From Myxococcota bacterium (GTDB lineage: Bacteria; Myxococcota_A; UBA9160; UBA4427): a stretch of 32,962 nucleotides of DNA. The position numbers and the translations under genes were made by a program. Location of the stretch: contig JAPYTP010000048.1 of the NCBI GenBank assembly GCA_029941885.1, forward strand, positions 1-32,962, in the 5' to 3' direction. This document shows, piece after piece, positions 1 through 10,603 of the stretch. The notes under the pieces are model-generated. The model saw only the letters and a list, made by a program, of their open reading frames with translations, did not search any database and had not been told where the DNA came from. Within the stretch, counting starts at the first letter, position 1, and each line of letters begins with the position of its first letter.

Positions 1-1
1 C

Positions 2-2059
2 TGGGCGGAGAGCGCCGCGTTGGCCGATGGACACGCCCGCGTACTCGCGACGTTAGGTTGTGCTCCGGCTCGACCCCTGGCTCCGATCGAGGCGGCGGGA
101 GGCGATGAAGTCGTGACACGTCTCGCAACGGGTTATGAAGCGGCTGCATCAGCCGTCGATTCGACGCTGGGCGAAGAATTGGCGGAATGGCCTGCGCGTC
201 GGAAACGCTATTGCGCCGAGCGCCAGAGCTACGAAGTCCGCGGGCGGTCGATCGAAGTCGACAACCGGGTTCTGAGCCTCTCTGGGACTTCATTCCCCAG
301 AGTGGCAGTTCCGAGGAGCGAGGACTGGGGCGAGCTGGTCCGCTATCTGGCCCTCGAAAACCTTCCTGGATCGTTTCCTTTTACGGCCGGTGTCTTCCCC
401 TTCAAACGAAGCGGAGAAGATCCCGCGCGAATGTTCGCAGGCGAGGGCGGGCCCGAGCGAACGAACCTGCGCTTCCACTATCTCAGCGCGGGCCAGCCCG
501 CAGCCCGACTCTCGACGGCCTTCGATAGCGTGACCCTCTACGGTTGTAATCCGGCACATGCTCCGGACATCTTCGGCAAGATCGGGAACTCGGGTGTCTC
601 GATCAGCACCCTCGACGATGCCAAGAAGCTCTACTCGGGCTTCGATCTCTCCTCCCCGACGACCTCCGTGTCACTCACGATCAATGGGCCCGCACCGACG
701 GTGCTCGCGTTCTTTCTGAATGCGGCGATCGATCAAAAAGTCGAGCGCTATCTCGCCGAGCGTGGTGAACTCGAAGCGGCGCGGGAGGAATACGGCGCCG
801 ACTTGCGGAAGAAGGGACTTTCGCTTCCGGGCTACGAGGGTGAAGAGCCACCCGGGCACGATGGACTCGGACTCGGTCTGCTGGGGATTCCCGGGGATCG
901 CGTAGTGGACGCGGAGACCTATTCACGCTTGCGCAGTGAGGTCCTGCAGAGTGTGCGGGGGACCGTCCAGGCGGACATTCTCAAAGAGGATCAGGCGCAG
1001 AATACCTGCATCTTCTCGACCGAGTTTTCGCTGAAGCTTCAGGGTGATATCCAGGAGACCTTCTGTCGCGAGAAGATTCGGAACTTCTATTCGATTTCGA
1101 TCTCCGGCTACCACATGGCCGAAGCCGGTGCGAATCCGATCAGCCAGCTCGCCTTTACGCTCGCCAATGGCTTCACGTTCTGTGAGTATTTCCTCTCTCG
1201 CGGCATGGCCATCGATGACTTTGCTTCGAGTTTTTCGTTCTTCTTCAGCAACGGCCTCGACGCCGAATACTCGGTGATCGGCCGCGTCGCGCGGCGGATC
1301 TGGGCCGTGGCCATGCGCGAGCGGTACGGCGCGAGTCTGCAGAGCCAGAAACTAAAATATCATGTGCAGACCTCGGGCCGATCGCTGCATGCCCAGGAGA
1401 TGGACTTCAACGATATTCGAACGACGCTCCAGGCCCTGACCGCGCTGCAGGATCAGTGCAACAGTCTGCATACGAACGCCTACGACGAAGCGGTCACGAC
1501 GCCGACGGAAGAATCCGTCCGACGGGCGTTGGCAATCCAGCTGATCATCAACCGTGAAGCCGGACTGATGAAAAACGAGAATTCGATTCAGGGTGCCTAT
1601 GTGATCGAGGAACTCACCGACCTGGTCGAAGAGGCGGTACTCGCGGAGTTCGAGCGCTTGAGCGAGCGGGGCGGTGTGCTGGGCGCGATGGAGACGCACT
1701 ATCAGCGCGGTCGGATTCAAGACGAGAGCATGTACTACGAGAGGCTAAAACATTCGGGAGAGCTCGAGATCATCGGAGTGAATACCTTCCTGCCGGATCG
1801 GCCGGTCCTGCCGGCGATTTCAACAGAGAATCTCATGCGTTCCTCCGATGCCGAGAAACGGGCGCGCCTCGACAGCCTGGCGGCTTTTCATGCTCAATGG
1901 GTCGACGAGGCGCCGGCGGCGTTGGCGAAGCTCCAGGAGGCGGCGCGGCGTGGTGAGAATCTTTTCGATCTGTTGCTCGAGACGGTCAAGGTGGCGAGTC
2001 TGGGCCAGATCAGCGAAGCGCTCTACGAGGTCGGTGGGCGCTATCGACGAGCGATGTAG
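2..2059 (+). CDS. icmF: Fused isobutyryl-CoA mutase IcmF, C-terminal mutase part (5' end outside window)
   Basis: This reading frame is open to the left edge, so the gene starts upstream; 685 residues are visible. They match the linker and large mutase domain of IcmF, which interconverts isobutyryl-CoA and n-butyryl-CoA using adenosylcobalamin. In this family the B12-binding and G-protein chaperone domains lie N-terminal, so they should be just outside the window. Visible family motifs include [50 protein letters not shown] and the GYHM histidine. Counting from position 2, Phe145 (434-436) and Gln333 (998-1000) stand where methylmalonyl-CoA mutase has Tyr89 and Arg207. That pair is the isobutyryl-type signature and argues against a methylmalonyl substrate. 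The C-terminus ([18 protein letters not shown]) is intact. A pivalyl-CoA-type activity is less likely given Phe/Gln, but cannot be excluded. Confidence 0.93.
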   Translation, partial: WAESAALADGHARVLATLGCAPARPLAPIEAAGGDEVVTRLATGYEAAASAVDSTLGEELAEWPARRKRYCAERQSYEVRGRSIEVDNRVLSLSGTSFPRVAVPRSEDWGELVRYLALENLPGSFPFTAGVFPFKRSGEDPARMFAGEGGPERTNLRFHYLSAGQPAARLSTAFDSVTLYGCNPAHAPDIFGKIGNSGVSISTLDDAKKLYSGFDLSSPTTSVSLTINGPAPTVLAFFLNAAIDQKVERYLAERGELEAAREEYGADLRKKGLSLPGYEGEEPPGHDGLGLGLLGIPGDRVVDAETYSRLRSEVLQSVRGTVQADILKEDQAQNTCIFSTEFSLKLQGDIQETFCREKIRNFYSISISGYHMAEAGANPISQLAFTLANGFTFCEYFLSRGMAIDDFASSFSFFFSNGLDAEYSVIGRVARRIWAVAMRERYGASLQSQKLKYHVQTSGRSLHAQEMDFNDIRTTLQALTALQDQCNSLHTNAYDEAVTTPTEESVRRALAIQLIINREAGLMKNENSIQGAYVIEELTDLVEEAVLAEFERLSERGGVLGAMETHYQRGRIQDESMYYERLKHSGELEIIGVNTFLPDRPVLPAISTENLMRSSDAEKRARLDSLAAFHAQWVDEAPAALAKLQEAARRGENLFDLLLETVKVASLGQISEALYEVGGRYRRAM

Positions 2060-2190
2060 CGGCATTCCTGTCGAGCGGTTTCCCGCGTCAGAATCCTCGC
2101 GTGGGGTAGAGCCTGCTAGACTCGCCGGCCGCGTGAGAGCGCGTACGAATTTCGAGGTGCATCCGCGCCGGTTGCCTGGAGTAGCGATTG

Positions 2191-4365
2191 ATGTCTGATT
2201 CATCCAATCAGAAGGACGGCATGCGAGCCGCCGACCACAGGGCCGAGTGGCAAGAACTCGCCGGCAAGGAATTGCGCGGCAAGGACGTGAACGAGCTCGT
2301 GTGGACGAGCCCCGACGGCCTCCCGATTCGCGCACTCTATACGGCGGATGATCTCGAAGGTCTCGAGTACACGGACACCCTCTCCGGGATCTTTCCCTTC
2401 CTGCGCGGACCTCGCGCGACGATGTATGCGAATCGCCCCTGGACGCTCCGCCAATATGCGGGCTTCTCGACCGCGGAGGAGTCGAACGCCTTTTACCGGG
2501 CGAATCTCGCGGCCGGCCAGCAGGGACTCTCGGTCGCCTTCGATCTGGCGACGCATCGGGGCTACGACTCCGATCATCCGCGAGTTTCCGGCGATGTCGG
2601 CAAGGCGGGTGTTGCGATCGATTCCGTCGAGGACATGAAGATCCTCTTCAAGGATATTCCGCTCGGTGAGGTGACCGTCTCGATGACGATGAACGGGGCG
2701 GTGATCCCGGTGCTGGCTTCCTTCATCGTGGCCGGTGAGGAGCAGGGCGTCGAGCGCGCGAAGCTCGCCGGGACGATTCAGAACGACATCCTCAAGGAGT
2801 TCATGGTCCGCAACACCTATATCTATCCGCCGACGCCGAGCATGCGGCTCGTCGCGGATATCATCGAGTACACGGCGAAGGAGATGCCGAAATTCAACTC
2901 GATCTCGATCTCCGGGTACCATATGCAAGAGGCGGGAGCGACGACCGTCCAGGAACTCGCTTTCACGATTGCCGACGGTCTCGACTATGTGCGGGCAGCG
3001 CTCTCGAAGGGGATGGACGTCGACCGTTTCGCCGGGCGGCTCTCCTTCTTCTGGTGCATCGGGATGAACTTCTATCTAGAGGTCGCCAAGATGCGCGCTG
3101 CGCGACGAATCTGGGCGGAGCGGATGCAACAGGAATTCGAGCCGAAGAATCAACGTTCGCTCATGCTGCGGACCCATTGTCAGACATCGGGTGCGAGCCT
3201 GACCGAACAGGATCCGATGAACAACGTCGTTCGCACGACGATCGAAGCGATGGCGGCGGTATTTGGTGGAACACAATCGCTTCACACGAACGGCTACGAC
3301 GAGGCGGTCAGTCTGCCGACCGACACGGCCGCGCGAATCGCGCGAAATACCCAGCTGATCCTACAGGAGGAGTCGGGTATTCCGGCGGTCGTCGATCCCT
3401 GGGGCGGTTCCTATTTCATGGAGTCGCTCACGGAGAGTGTCTATCGGGCGGCCAACGAGTTGATCGACGAGGTCGAGGGTCTCGGCGGAATGACGAAGGC
3501 GATCGAGCAGGGGATGCCGAAGCTCCGAATCGAGGAGTCGGCGACGCGCCGTCAGGCCCGCGTGGATTCCGGTGAAGACGTCATCGTCGGCGTCAACAAA
3601 TATCGCCTCGAGAGTGAGGATCAGATCGAGATCCGCGACATCGACAACACCTCGGTTCGTGAGTCCCAGGTCGCTCGCCTCGAACAGATCCGCGCGGATC
3701 GCGATTCGGGAGCGGTGGAGAAAGCGCTCGCCCATATCACAGCGCTCGCCGAGAGCGGAGAAGGCAACATGCTGGAGGCCGCGATCGATGCTGCGCGAGT
3801 ACGCGCGACGGTCGGTGAGATCTCGAGCGCGTTGGAGTTGGTCTATTCCCGACATCGAGCGGAGGTCCGGTCGGTATCGGGGGTCTATCGTGCGATGTAC
3901 CGCGATGAAGAGGCCTTCGATCGTGTGTCGAAGTCGGTCGAGGCTTTCGGGGAAGAATGGGGACGACGTCCGCGGATGCTCGCCGTGAAGCTCGGTCAGG
4001 ACGGCCACGATCGCGGGATCAAGGTAATCGCCACGTCCTTCGCGGATCTTGGCTTCGACGTCGATATTGGCCCGCTCTTTCAAACGCCGGCGGAAGCGGC
4101 GCAGCAAGCGATAGACAACGATGTCCACGTCGTCGGTGTGTCGAGTCAGGCCGCGGGTCACAAGACCCTTGTGCCCGAATTGATCAAGGCGCTCGCCGAT
4201 GCGGGGGCGCCGAATATCGCGGTGATCGTCGGAGGCATCATTCCGCCCCAGGACTACGATTTTCTGCGCGCGGAAGGTGTGTCGGCGATCTTCGGTCCGG
4301 GAACCCCGGTTCCGGAGGCGGCCGCGGAGGTTCTCGAAGTGTTGCAGGCGCTCTCGGCGGCCTGA
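2191..4365 (+). CDS. scpA: Methylmalonyl-CoA mutase, single-chain (724 aa)
   Basis: The enzyme interconverts methylmalonyl-CoA and succinyl-CoA with adenosylcobalamin, in propionate and branched-chain catabolism. The N-terminal TIM-barrel mutase domain covers about residues 20-560 and the C-terminal B12-binding domain about 590-720. Residue numbers fall in register with the Propionibacterium catalytic chain: Arg82, Tyr89 (in RQYAGFST), Arg207 (in FMVRNTY) and His244 (in SGYHMQ) are all present, so the CoA-carboxylate pocket is intact. The B12 domain carries the DxHxxG signature in [11 protein letters not shown], giving the lower axial histidine. The ATG at 2191 is preferred over a TTG at 2188 because GGAG lies about 9 bases upstream. 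It follows icmF by 131 bases, and its stop overlaps the meaB start by one base (TGATG), implying translational coupling. Confidence 0.97.
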   Translation: MSDSSNQKDGMRAADHRAEWQELAGKELRGKDVNELVWTSPDGLPIRALYTADDLEGLEYTDTLSGIFPFLRGPRATMYANRPWTLRQYAGFSTAEESNAFYRANLAAGQQGLSVAFDLATHRGYDSDHPRVSGDVGKAGVAIDSVEDMKILFKDIPLGEVTVSMTMNGAVIPVLASFIVAGEEQGVERAKLAGTIQNDILKEFMVRNTYIYPPTPSMRLVADIIEYTAKEMPKFNSISISGYHMQEAGATTVQELAFTIADGLDYVRAALSKGMDVDRFAGRLSFFWCIGMNFYLEVAKMRAARRIWAERMQQEFEPKNQRSLMLRTHCQTSGASLTEQDPMNNVVRTTIEAMAAVFGGTQSLHTNGYDEAVSLPTDTAARIARNTQLILQEESGIPAVVDPWGGSYFMESLTESVYRAANELIDEVEGLGGMTKAIEQGMPKLRIEESATRRQARVDSGEDVIVGVNKYRLESEDQIEIRDIDNTSVRESQVARLEQIRADRDSGAVEKALAHITALAESGEGNMLEAAIDAARVRATVGEISSALELVYSRHRAEVRSVSGVYRAMYRDEEAFDRVSKSVEAFGEEWGRRPRMLAVKLGQDGHDRGIKVIATSFADLGFDVDIGPLFQTPAEAAQQAIDNDVHVVGVSSQAAGHKTLVPELIKALADAGAPNIAVIVGGIIPPQDYDFLRAEGVSAIFGPGTPVPEAAAEVLEVLQALSAA

Positions 4366-5375
4366 TGACTTCGCGCACGGAGGCGACGGACTCGATGGAC
4401 CCCTCCCAGGCGGCGCGTGCGATTCGGGGCGGTGATCGCCGGGTGATGGCTCGTGTGATCACGAAGCTCGAGAGTACCCTCGACGCCGACTACGTGGAGG
4501 GTCAGGCCGTCCTCGAATCGCTGATCGCGGAGAGCGGCAACGCGATTCGGGTCGGTGTCACCGGTCCACCGGGGGTCGGCAAGAGTACCTTCATCGAGGC
4601 GCTCGGTCTGCATCTCGTCGAGCAGGGAAAACGCGTCGCCGTCCTCGCCGTCGACCCCAGCAGCCCCGTCACCGGAGGCAGCATCCTCGGTGACAAGACG
4701 CGGATGGAGCGGTTGGCCGTCCGCCCGGAAGCCTTCATCCGCCCATCGCCTTCGGGCGGGTCGCTCGGGGGCGTCGCGCATCGCACCCGGGAGGTCATGC
4801 TCCTATGTGAGGCGGCGGGTTACGACATCGTGTTGATCGAGACGGTCGGGATCGGACAGTCCGAGGTCGCGGTTGCCTCGATGGTCGACTTTTTCCTCGT
4901 CTTGCTACTGCCGGCGGGCGGCGACGAACTCCAGGGAATCAAGAAGGGCGTCGTCGAGTTGGCGGATGCGCTCGTCGTCAACAAGGCCGATGGAGAGATG
5001 GTGTCGACCGCCGATCGCACTCGAGCCGACTACGCGAGCGCGCTCGACCTGATTCGAGCACTGAATGACGAATGGCGGCCACGAGCCCTGGTGGCGAGTG
5101 CCCTGGAGACGCGCGGCATCGTCGAAGCCTGGGACGCGGTCATGGAACATCATGAATTGATGCATCGTTCCGGTCATTTCGACGAGCGCCGTAGGGGGCA
5201 GGCCCGAGCCTGGCTGTGGAAGCTCGTCGACGAGGGCGTCGCGCGAGCCTTTCGAGAGGGCTCGGGCATGAAGGACGCGATCGCCAGGGAAGAGGAGGCG
5301 GTGGCCGCCCAGAAGACGACCCCCGCCGCCGCGGCCCGCACGCTCCTTGCGGCCTTCGAGGCGCGCAGACGCTGA
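4365..5375 (+). CDS. meaB: MeaB/ArgK-type GTPase chaperone of methylmalonyl-CoA mutase (336 aa)
   Basis: MeaB is a SIMIBI-class G protein that gates loading of adenosylcobalamin into methylmalonyl-CoA mutase and protects or rescues the enzyme. The Walker A loop GPPGVGKST is at residues 67-75, the conserved DPSSPVTGGSILGDKTRM segment at 98-114, the switch segment ETVGIGQSE at 159-167, and the guanine-specificity motif NKAD at 206-209. Length is normal for the family, with a short variable N-terminus. The ATG at 4365 overlaps the mutase stop codon; a second in-frame ATG at 4395 is a possible alternative start. Because IcmF carries its own fused G-protein domain, this separate MeaB is expected to serve the downstream-type mutase encoded immediately before it. 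That division of labour is inferred from gene order and family knowledge. Confidence 0.95.
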   Translation: MTSRTEATDSMDPSQAARAIRGGDRRVMARVITKLESTLDADYVEGQAVLESLIAESGNAIRVGVTGPPGVGKSTFIEALGLHLVEQGKRVAVLAVDPSSPVTGGSILGDKTRMERLAVRPEAFIRPSPSGGSLGGVAHRTREVMLLCEAAGYDIVLIETVGIGQSEVAVASMVDFFLVLLLPAGGDELQGIKKGVVELADALVVNKADGEMVSTADRTRADYASALDLIRALNDEWRPRALVASALETRGIVEAWDAVMEHHELMHRSGHFDERRRGQARAWLWKLVDEGVARAFREGSGMKDAIAREEEAVAAQKTTPAAAARTLLAAFEARRR

Positions 5376-5544
5376 GACCGCCCGGAGGCCCGGTTCTGCT
5401 CACAGCGGACCGATTTCCGGACTCGGGTCGAAGGGCGGAGCGATTGGGGCTTGATCCGGTCGGCGCGCGCGCCGATGAGGTCCCAGTAGGGGTGTGATCT
5501 GGCTCCGCGATCTCGCGGCCATTCGCCCTCGCTGGAGAAGCGTC

Positions 5545-6201
5545 ATGGTCCAGATCAATATGGGCAGCAAGGAGATCACCCTGAAGGTGGTCTATTACGG
5601 TCCGGCTCTTTCGGGGAAAACGTCAAATCTCCAGCAGCTGCACAGGATGATGGATGAGTCGACGCGCAGCCACATGCTGACCCTCGACACGAAGGACGAT
5701 CGAACGCTCTACTTCGACTTTCTGCCGGTCGAGTTCGACACGATCGGGGGCTTCTCGATCAAGATGAAACTGTTCACCGTTCCCGGCCAGGTCATGCACA
5801 AGTCGACCCGAAAGGTCGTTCTGGCGGGTGCGGATGCGGTCGCTTTCATCGCCGACAGCCAGCGCTCCGCCGCGAGTGCGAACGCCTATTCATGGCGCGA
5901 CATGGAGGCCAACCTCAAGGCCCACGGGATCGACTTCGACAATCTTCCCAAGGTCGTGCAGTTCAACAAGCGCGACATGCCGGACGTGAAGGACCTGGCC
6001 GAGATCAAGAAGCAGTGGGGAGATACGCCGACGTTCCCCGCTGTCGCAACCCGCGGCGAGGGCATCCTCGAGACGTTCCGCGAGCTGACACGAGTGCTGT
6101 ACCGCGGGCTCGAAGATCGACATGACTTCTCCGCCAAGTTCTCGCTCTCGGAAGAGGAATTTCTGAAGGCCGTCATGAAGAATTTCAGGCAGAGCGTCTA
6201 G
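5545..6201 (+). CDS. mglA: MglA-like small Ras-type GTPase (218 aa)
   Basis: This is a bacterial Ras-like GTPase of the MglA family, which in Myxococcus controls cell polarity and gliding motility. Visible motifs are the P-loop GPALSGKT (residues 19-26), the family-specific DRTLYFDFLP (52-61), switch-II TVPGQ in place of the usual DxxG (78-82), FIADSQ (101-106) and the NKRD guanine-specificity motif (141-144). The domain fills the protein, with about 25 extra residues at the C-terminus beyond the usual 195-residue MglA. The ATG at 5545 is chosen because GGAGAAG lies about 6 bases upstream and the protein then begins like other MglAs (MVQIN..KEITLKVVYYGP). No MglB/roadblock GTPase-activating partner is next to it. 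It is 169 bases from meaB, so it may have its own promoter. Confidence 0.9.
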   Translation: MVQINMGSKEITLKVVYYGPALSGKTSNLQQLHRMMDESTRSHMLTLDTKDDRTLYFDFLPVEFDTIGGFSIKMKLFTVPGQVMHKSTRKVVLAGADAVAFIADSQRSAASANAYSWRDMEANLKAHGIDFDNLPKVVQFNKRDMPDVKDLAEIKKQWGDTPTFPAVATRGEGILETFRELTRVLYRGLEDRHDFSAKFSLSEEEFLKAVMKNFRQSV

Positions 6202-6356
6202 CTCGCCTAGCTCCCGAAGCCAGCGCCGCTGGCCATCGTGTCAGGCGTTTGGGCCGCACGCACCTCATTGTTCGAACGTCCTCCCGCGGTGGCGGTCGAT
6301 CGATGCCCCGCGGCAGGTCGAGACCGCACCGGGATCCTTGGCGGCAAGGGGTGACC

Positions 6357-6383
6357 TCAGTCGTGGTTCGACCCTGATTTTTT
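6357..6383 (+). terminator. Candidate intrinsic terminator after the MglA-like gene
   Basis: TCAGTCG (6357-6363) pairs with CGA..CTGA (6369-6377, two-base CC bulge) around a five-base loop, followed at once by six T residues (6378-6383). The stem is short and not GC-rich, so strength is uncertain. Confidence 0.4.
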
Positions 6384-6496
6384 CTGGATCGACACGCTCC
6401 GACAATCCACCCGTGTGGGCAACGCCGTCCGAATCTCCTGCAACCCACTTCAGGCACACATAGGGAGATGAAACCTTTCGGTCACTCGCCGCGAGA

Positions 6497-6525
6497 TTGA
6501 CACTCCAGTCAACGCTAGATAGAGT
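6497..6525 (+). promoter_or_regulatory. Sigma70-type promoter for ribBA
   Basis: A perfect TTGACA -35 box (6497-6502), a 17-base spacer and TAGAGT as -10 (6520-6525, four of six consensus bases). Transcription would start near 6532, giving a leader of roughly 97 bases before ribBA. Confidence 0.5.
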
Positions 6526-6628
6526 TCGGCCACGATCACCCCCGGGTACGCGATTCGGGGGCGCGCCCACCGATTGCCGCCGGAACCCGCCTTCAATAGG
6601 GTCCGTACGGAAAGGTGAACCCCCGCTC

Positions 6629-7924
<1,296 letters not shown>

Positions 7925-7954
7925 GCCCGACACAGTTGAAAAGAAGAGGAAGAC

Positions 7955-8938
7955 ATGTTCAAGTCGGTCGAAGACGTAGTTCAGCAGCTGAGCGATCAGG
8001 AGTACATCTGCGACAAGCAGATCGCGACGGTCGTATTCCTGGCGCAGCAACTCGACAAGCCCGTGCTGGTCGAGGGTCCCGCGGGCGTTGGCAAGACGGA
8101 ACTCGCGAAGGTCGTGTCGAAGGCGCTCGGTCGGGAAATGATCAGGCTCCAGTGCTACGAGGGCCTCGATGAAGCGAAGGCGCTCTACGAATGGGAGTAC
8201 TCGAAGCAGCTTCTCTACACCCAGATCCTGAAGGACAAGGTGGCGGAGACGATCGCCGATAGTCAGTCCCTGGCGGATGCGGCAGACCGCGTTGCTCGCG
8301 AAGACTCGGTCTTCTTCTCGAGCCGGTTCATCGTCCCGCGGCCCTTGATGCAGGCGATTACTTCGGAGGAGCCGACGCTGCTCTTGATCGATGAGATCGA
8401 CAAGTCGGATCCGGAATTCGAGGCGTTCCTGCTCGAGATCCTCTCGGATTTCCAGGTGACGATTCCGGAGATCGGGACGATCCAGGCGACGACCCAGCCG
8501 TTGGTCTTCCTGACCTCGAACGATGCCCGAGAAATGAGTGACGCCCTGAAGCGTCGCTGTTTGCACCTCTGGATCGACTATCCCAGCGAGGAGCTCGAGA
8601 TTCAGATCCTTGATCGAAAGGTTCCGAATATCGACAAGCGTCTGGCCGAGGAAGTCGTTCAGATGATGAATCGCATCCGCGACCTCGACCTCAAGAAGAC
8701 GCCGTCGATCTCGGAGACGCTCGACTGGGCACGCGCGTTGCTGGCGCTGAACGCCGACGAACTCGAGGATCAGATCGTGAGTGATACGCTGAATGTGATC
8801 CTGAAATACGAGGGCGACGTCCAGAAGGCACAGAACGAGTTGTCGAAGTTGATCCAGAAGAAGACCGCCGAAGCGGCCGCCGAAAAGCCTCAGCAGGCGC
8901 CGGCCGCCGAGTCGACCAAGAAGGGCATCCTTCACTAG
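7955..8938 (+). CDS. MoxR/CoxD-type AAA+ ATPase (327 aa)
   Basis: This is an AAA+ ATPase of the MoxR group, chaperone-like ATPases that usually act with a VWA-domain partner on metal or complex assembly. The Walker A motif GPAGVGKT is at residues 41-48, Walker B LLLIDE at 142-147, sensor-1 LTSND at 186-190, and the arginine-rich LKRRCLHLWIDYP follows at 198-210. The C-terminal tail is lysine/alanine-rich and variable. The start has a clear GAGGA ribosome-binding site 5-9 bases upstream. It lies 30 bases after ribBA and 77 bases before the VWA protein gene, and is probably co-transcribed with it. The closest named arrangement is coxD-coxE of carbon monoxide dehydrogenase clusters, but no cox structural gene is present, so the client is unknown. 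Confidence 0.88.
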   Translation: MFKSVEDVVQQLSDQEYICDKQIATVVFLAQQLDKPVLVEGPAGVGKTELAKVVSKALGREMIRLQCYEGLDEAKALYEWEYSKQLLYTQILKDKVAETIADSQSLADAADRVAREDSVFFSSRFIVPRPLMQAITSEEPTLLLIDEIDKSDPEFEAFLLEILSDFQVTIPEIGTIQATTQPLVFLTSNDAREMSDALKRRCLHLWIDYPSEELEIQILDRKVPNIDKRLAEEVVQMMNRIRDLDLKKTPSISETLDWARALLALNADELEDQIVSDTLNVILKYEGDVQKAQNELSKLIQKKTAEAAAEKPQQAPAAESTKKGILH

Positions 8939-9015
8939 CGGGGGGGCGCGGGGGTGCCCTGTCGGGAGGAATGAGCCGGCTCTGCCCTGTGAGTTGCGCA
9001 ATGGAATAGAAGGCC

Positions 9016-10434
9016 ATGCAGAAGAAGATCATCGAGTTCACAAACCTGCTTAGGAAAAGTGGCATCCGAGTTTCCGTCTCCGAGGGAATCGACGCATTCA
9101 ACGCGCTCGATGAGCTTTCCCTCGATGATCGCGACGTCTTTCAGGACGCGCTGCGCGCCGCCATGGTCAAGCGCGGTGATGAGATCGCGACCTACGACGA
9201 ACTCTTCGAACTCTTCTGGTCTGGCTTCTACGACAACCTGAAGGGCGCCTTCGGTGACATGGAGGGCGACCTCGGCAACATGGGTATCGATCTCGAGCAG
9301 CTGCTCGCCCAGCTCGCTGAGATGATGCAGGACATGGACGGGGACCTCGATCTGGGGGAGCTCGCAAAAGCGCTCCTCACCCAGGATCTCTCTCAGCTCG
9401 AGAACATGATTCGCGCCGCGGCGGAAGAAGCGGGGAGCGGACGCATCGAGAACATGCTCCAGGTCGGATTCTTCAGTCGCCGCACGACGGAGCAGTTGGG
9501 GCTCGAGGGCGCGCAGCAGGATCTCGAATCCCTCGCGGAGCGCATGCGTGCGATGGGGATGGGCGAAGAGGGCATCCAGCAGATGCAGGAGCTGATTCGC
9601 AAGCTGATGGAGACCGTGCGACGGACCGTCCGGAATTTTACCGAGCGCGAACTCCAGCAGCAGAACCACAATTACATGGAAAAATTCCGTCGCGAGATGC
9701 TGACGGAAAAGAGCTTCTACCACCTCACCGAGGACGAGATCCAGCGGATGCGCGAGGTCGTCACTCGATTGGCCCAGCGGATCAAGAATATCCTTTCGAT
9801 CCGGAAGAAGCGGCTCAAGCGGGGCAAGCTCGACCTGCATCAGACGCTGCGACGTAACATGGCCCACGGCGGAATCCCCTTCGAGGTCATCTTCAAGACC
9901 CGCCGCAAGGATCGGCCGAAGCTCGTGATCATGTGCGATGTGTCGTCGTCGGTTGCGAACGTTTCCCGATTCATGCTGCAGTTCATGTACAGCTTGCAGG
10001 AAGCCTTCACGAAGATTCGCTGTTACGTCTTCGTGGCGGAACTCGGCGAGGTCACCGATATCTTCAACGACAAGGAAGTGAACGGCGCGGTCGAAAAGGC
10101 GCTCGACGGTGGCGACGTCATCAATGTCTACACACGCAGCAATTTCGGTTACGCATTCCACGAGTTCTGGAAGAATCATCTCGCGGCGGTCGACAATAAG
10201 ACGACCGTGATCATCCTGGGCGACGCTCGGAATAACTACAATGACGCCATGGCGTGGTGCATCCGGGATATCCAGAACAAGGCGAAAACCCTGGTCTGGC
10301 TGAATCCCGAGAGCCCGAGTGCCTGGGGCTTCGGCGACTCCGTGATGGATCGCTACATGCCCTACTGCGACATCGTGGAGGAGTGCCGAAACCTGCGGCA
10401 ACTCTCGAAGGTCGTCGACCAGATCGTCCTCTAG
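9016..10434 (+). CDS. VWA-domain protein, CoxE-like partner of the MoxR ATPase (472 aa)
   Basis: The C-terminal third is a von Willebrand A domain with a metal-ion-dependent adhesion site: Asp308-x-Ser310-x-Ser312 in the segment LVIMCDVSSSV, and a downstream conserved aspartate in IILGDARNNY. The N-terminal part (1-270) is helical and acidic, rich in Met/Leu/Glu/Gln, and starts with an arginine-rich CoxE-like segment (ITEFTNLLRKSGIRVS-type). Such proteins form a working pair with MoxR ATPases; the VWA protein binds the client and the ATPase remodels it. There is no signal peptide or membrane segment, so it is cytoplasmic. AGAAGG lies only two bases before the ATG, so the exact start is a little uncertain. 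The client complex cannot be told from the sequence. Confidence 0.87.
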   Translation: MQKKIIEFTNLLRKSGIRVSVSEGIDAFNALDELSLDDRDVFQDALRAAMVKRGDEIATYDELFELFWSGFYDNLKGAFGDMEGDLGNMGIDLEQLLAQLAEMMQDMDGDLDLGELAKALLTQDLSQLENMIRAAAEEAGSGRIENMLQVGFFSRRTTEQLGLEGAQQDLESLAERMRAMGMGEEGIQQMQELIRKLMETVRRTVRNFTERELQQQNHNYMEKFRREMLTEKSFYHLTEDEIQRMREVVTRLAQRIKNILSIRKKRLKRGKLDLHQTLRRNMAHGGIPFEVIFKTRRKDRPKLVIMCDVSSSVANVSRFMLQFMYSLQEAFTKIRCYVFVAELGEVTDIFNDKEVNGAVEKALDGGDVINVYTRSNFGYAFHEFWKNHLAAVDNKTTVIILGDARNNYNDAMAWCIRDIQNKAKTLVWLNPESPSAWGFGDSVMDRYMPYCDIVEECRNLRQLSKVVDQIVL

Positions 10435-10603
10435 CCGCGTGATCGGGCCGACCCTCTCCTGCCCCGCGTGATCGAGGTTTATTGCTGCCAGCCGGGGGAC
10501 GATGCTGCTCGGTGGCTTCGGGCGACCCGACGCGGGCCTGATACTCTCGACCCTGACACAGATGCTCGGCAGTGGCCCGACTGACCGAGCCGGAGGCCCC
10601 GAG

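Larger units (their letters stand above)
6202..6628 (+). other. 427-bp intergenic region between mglA-like gene and ribBA
   Basis: No coding sequence is convincing here. It contains a short perfect hairpin (GCCAGC-gcc-GCTGGC, 6219-6233) soon after the GTPase stop codon, a U-tract hairpin at 6357-6383 and a good sigma70-type promoter at 6497-6525, both listed separately. I looked for the conserved blocks of the FMN riboswitch (RFN element), which often precedes rib genes, and did not find them. Confidence 0.6.

Noticed and set aside
6202..6628. FMN riboswitch upstream of ribBA
   Set aside because: The conserved RFN blocks are not present; only a promoter and a terminator-like hairpin are seen.
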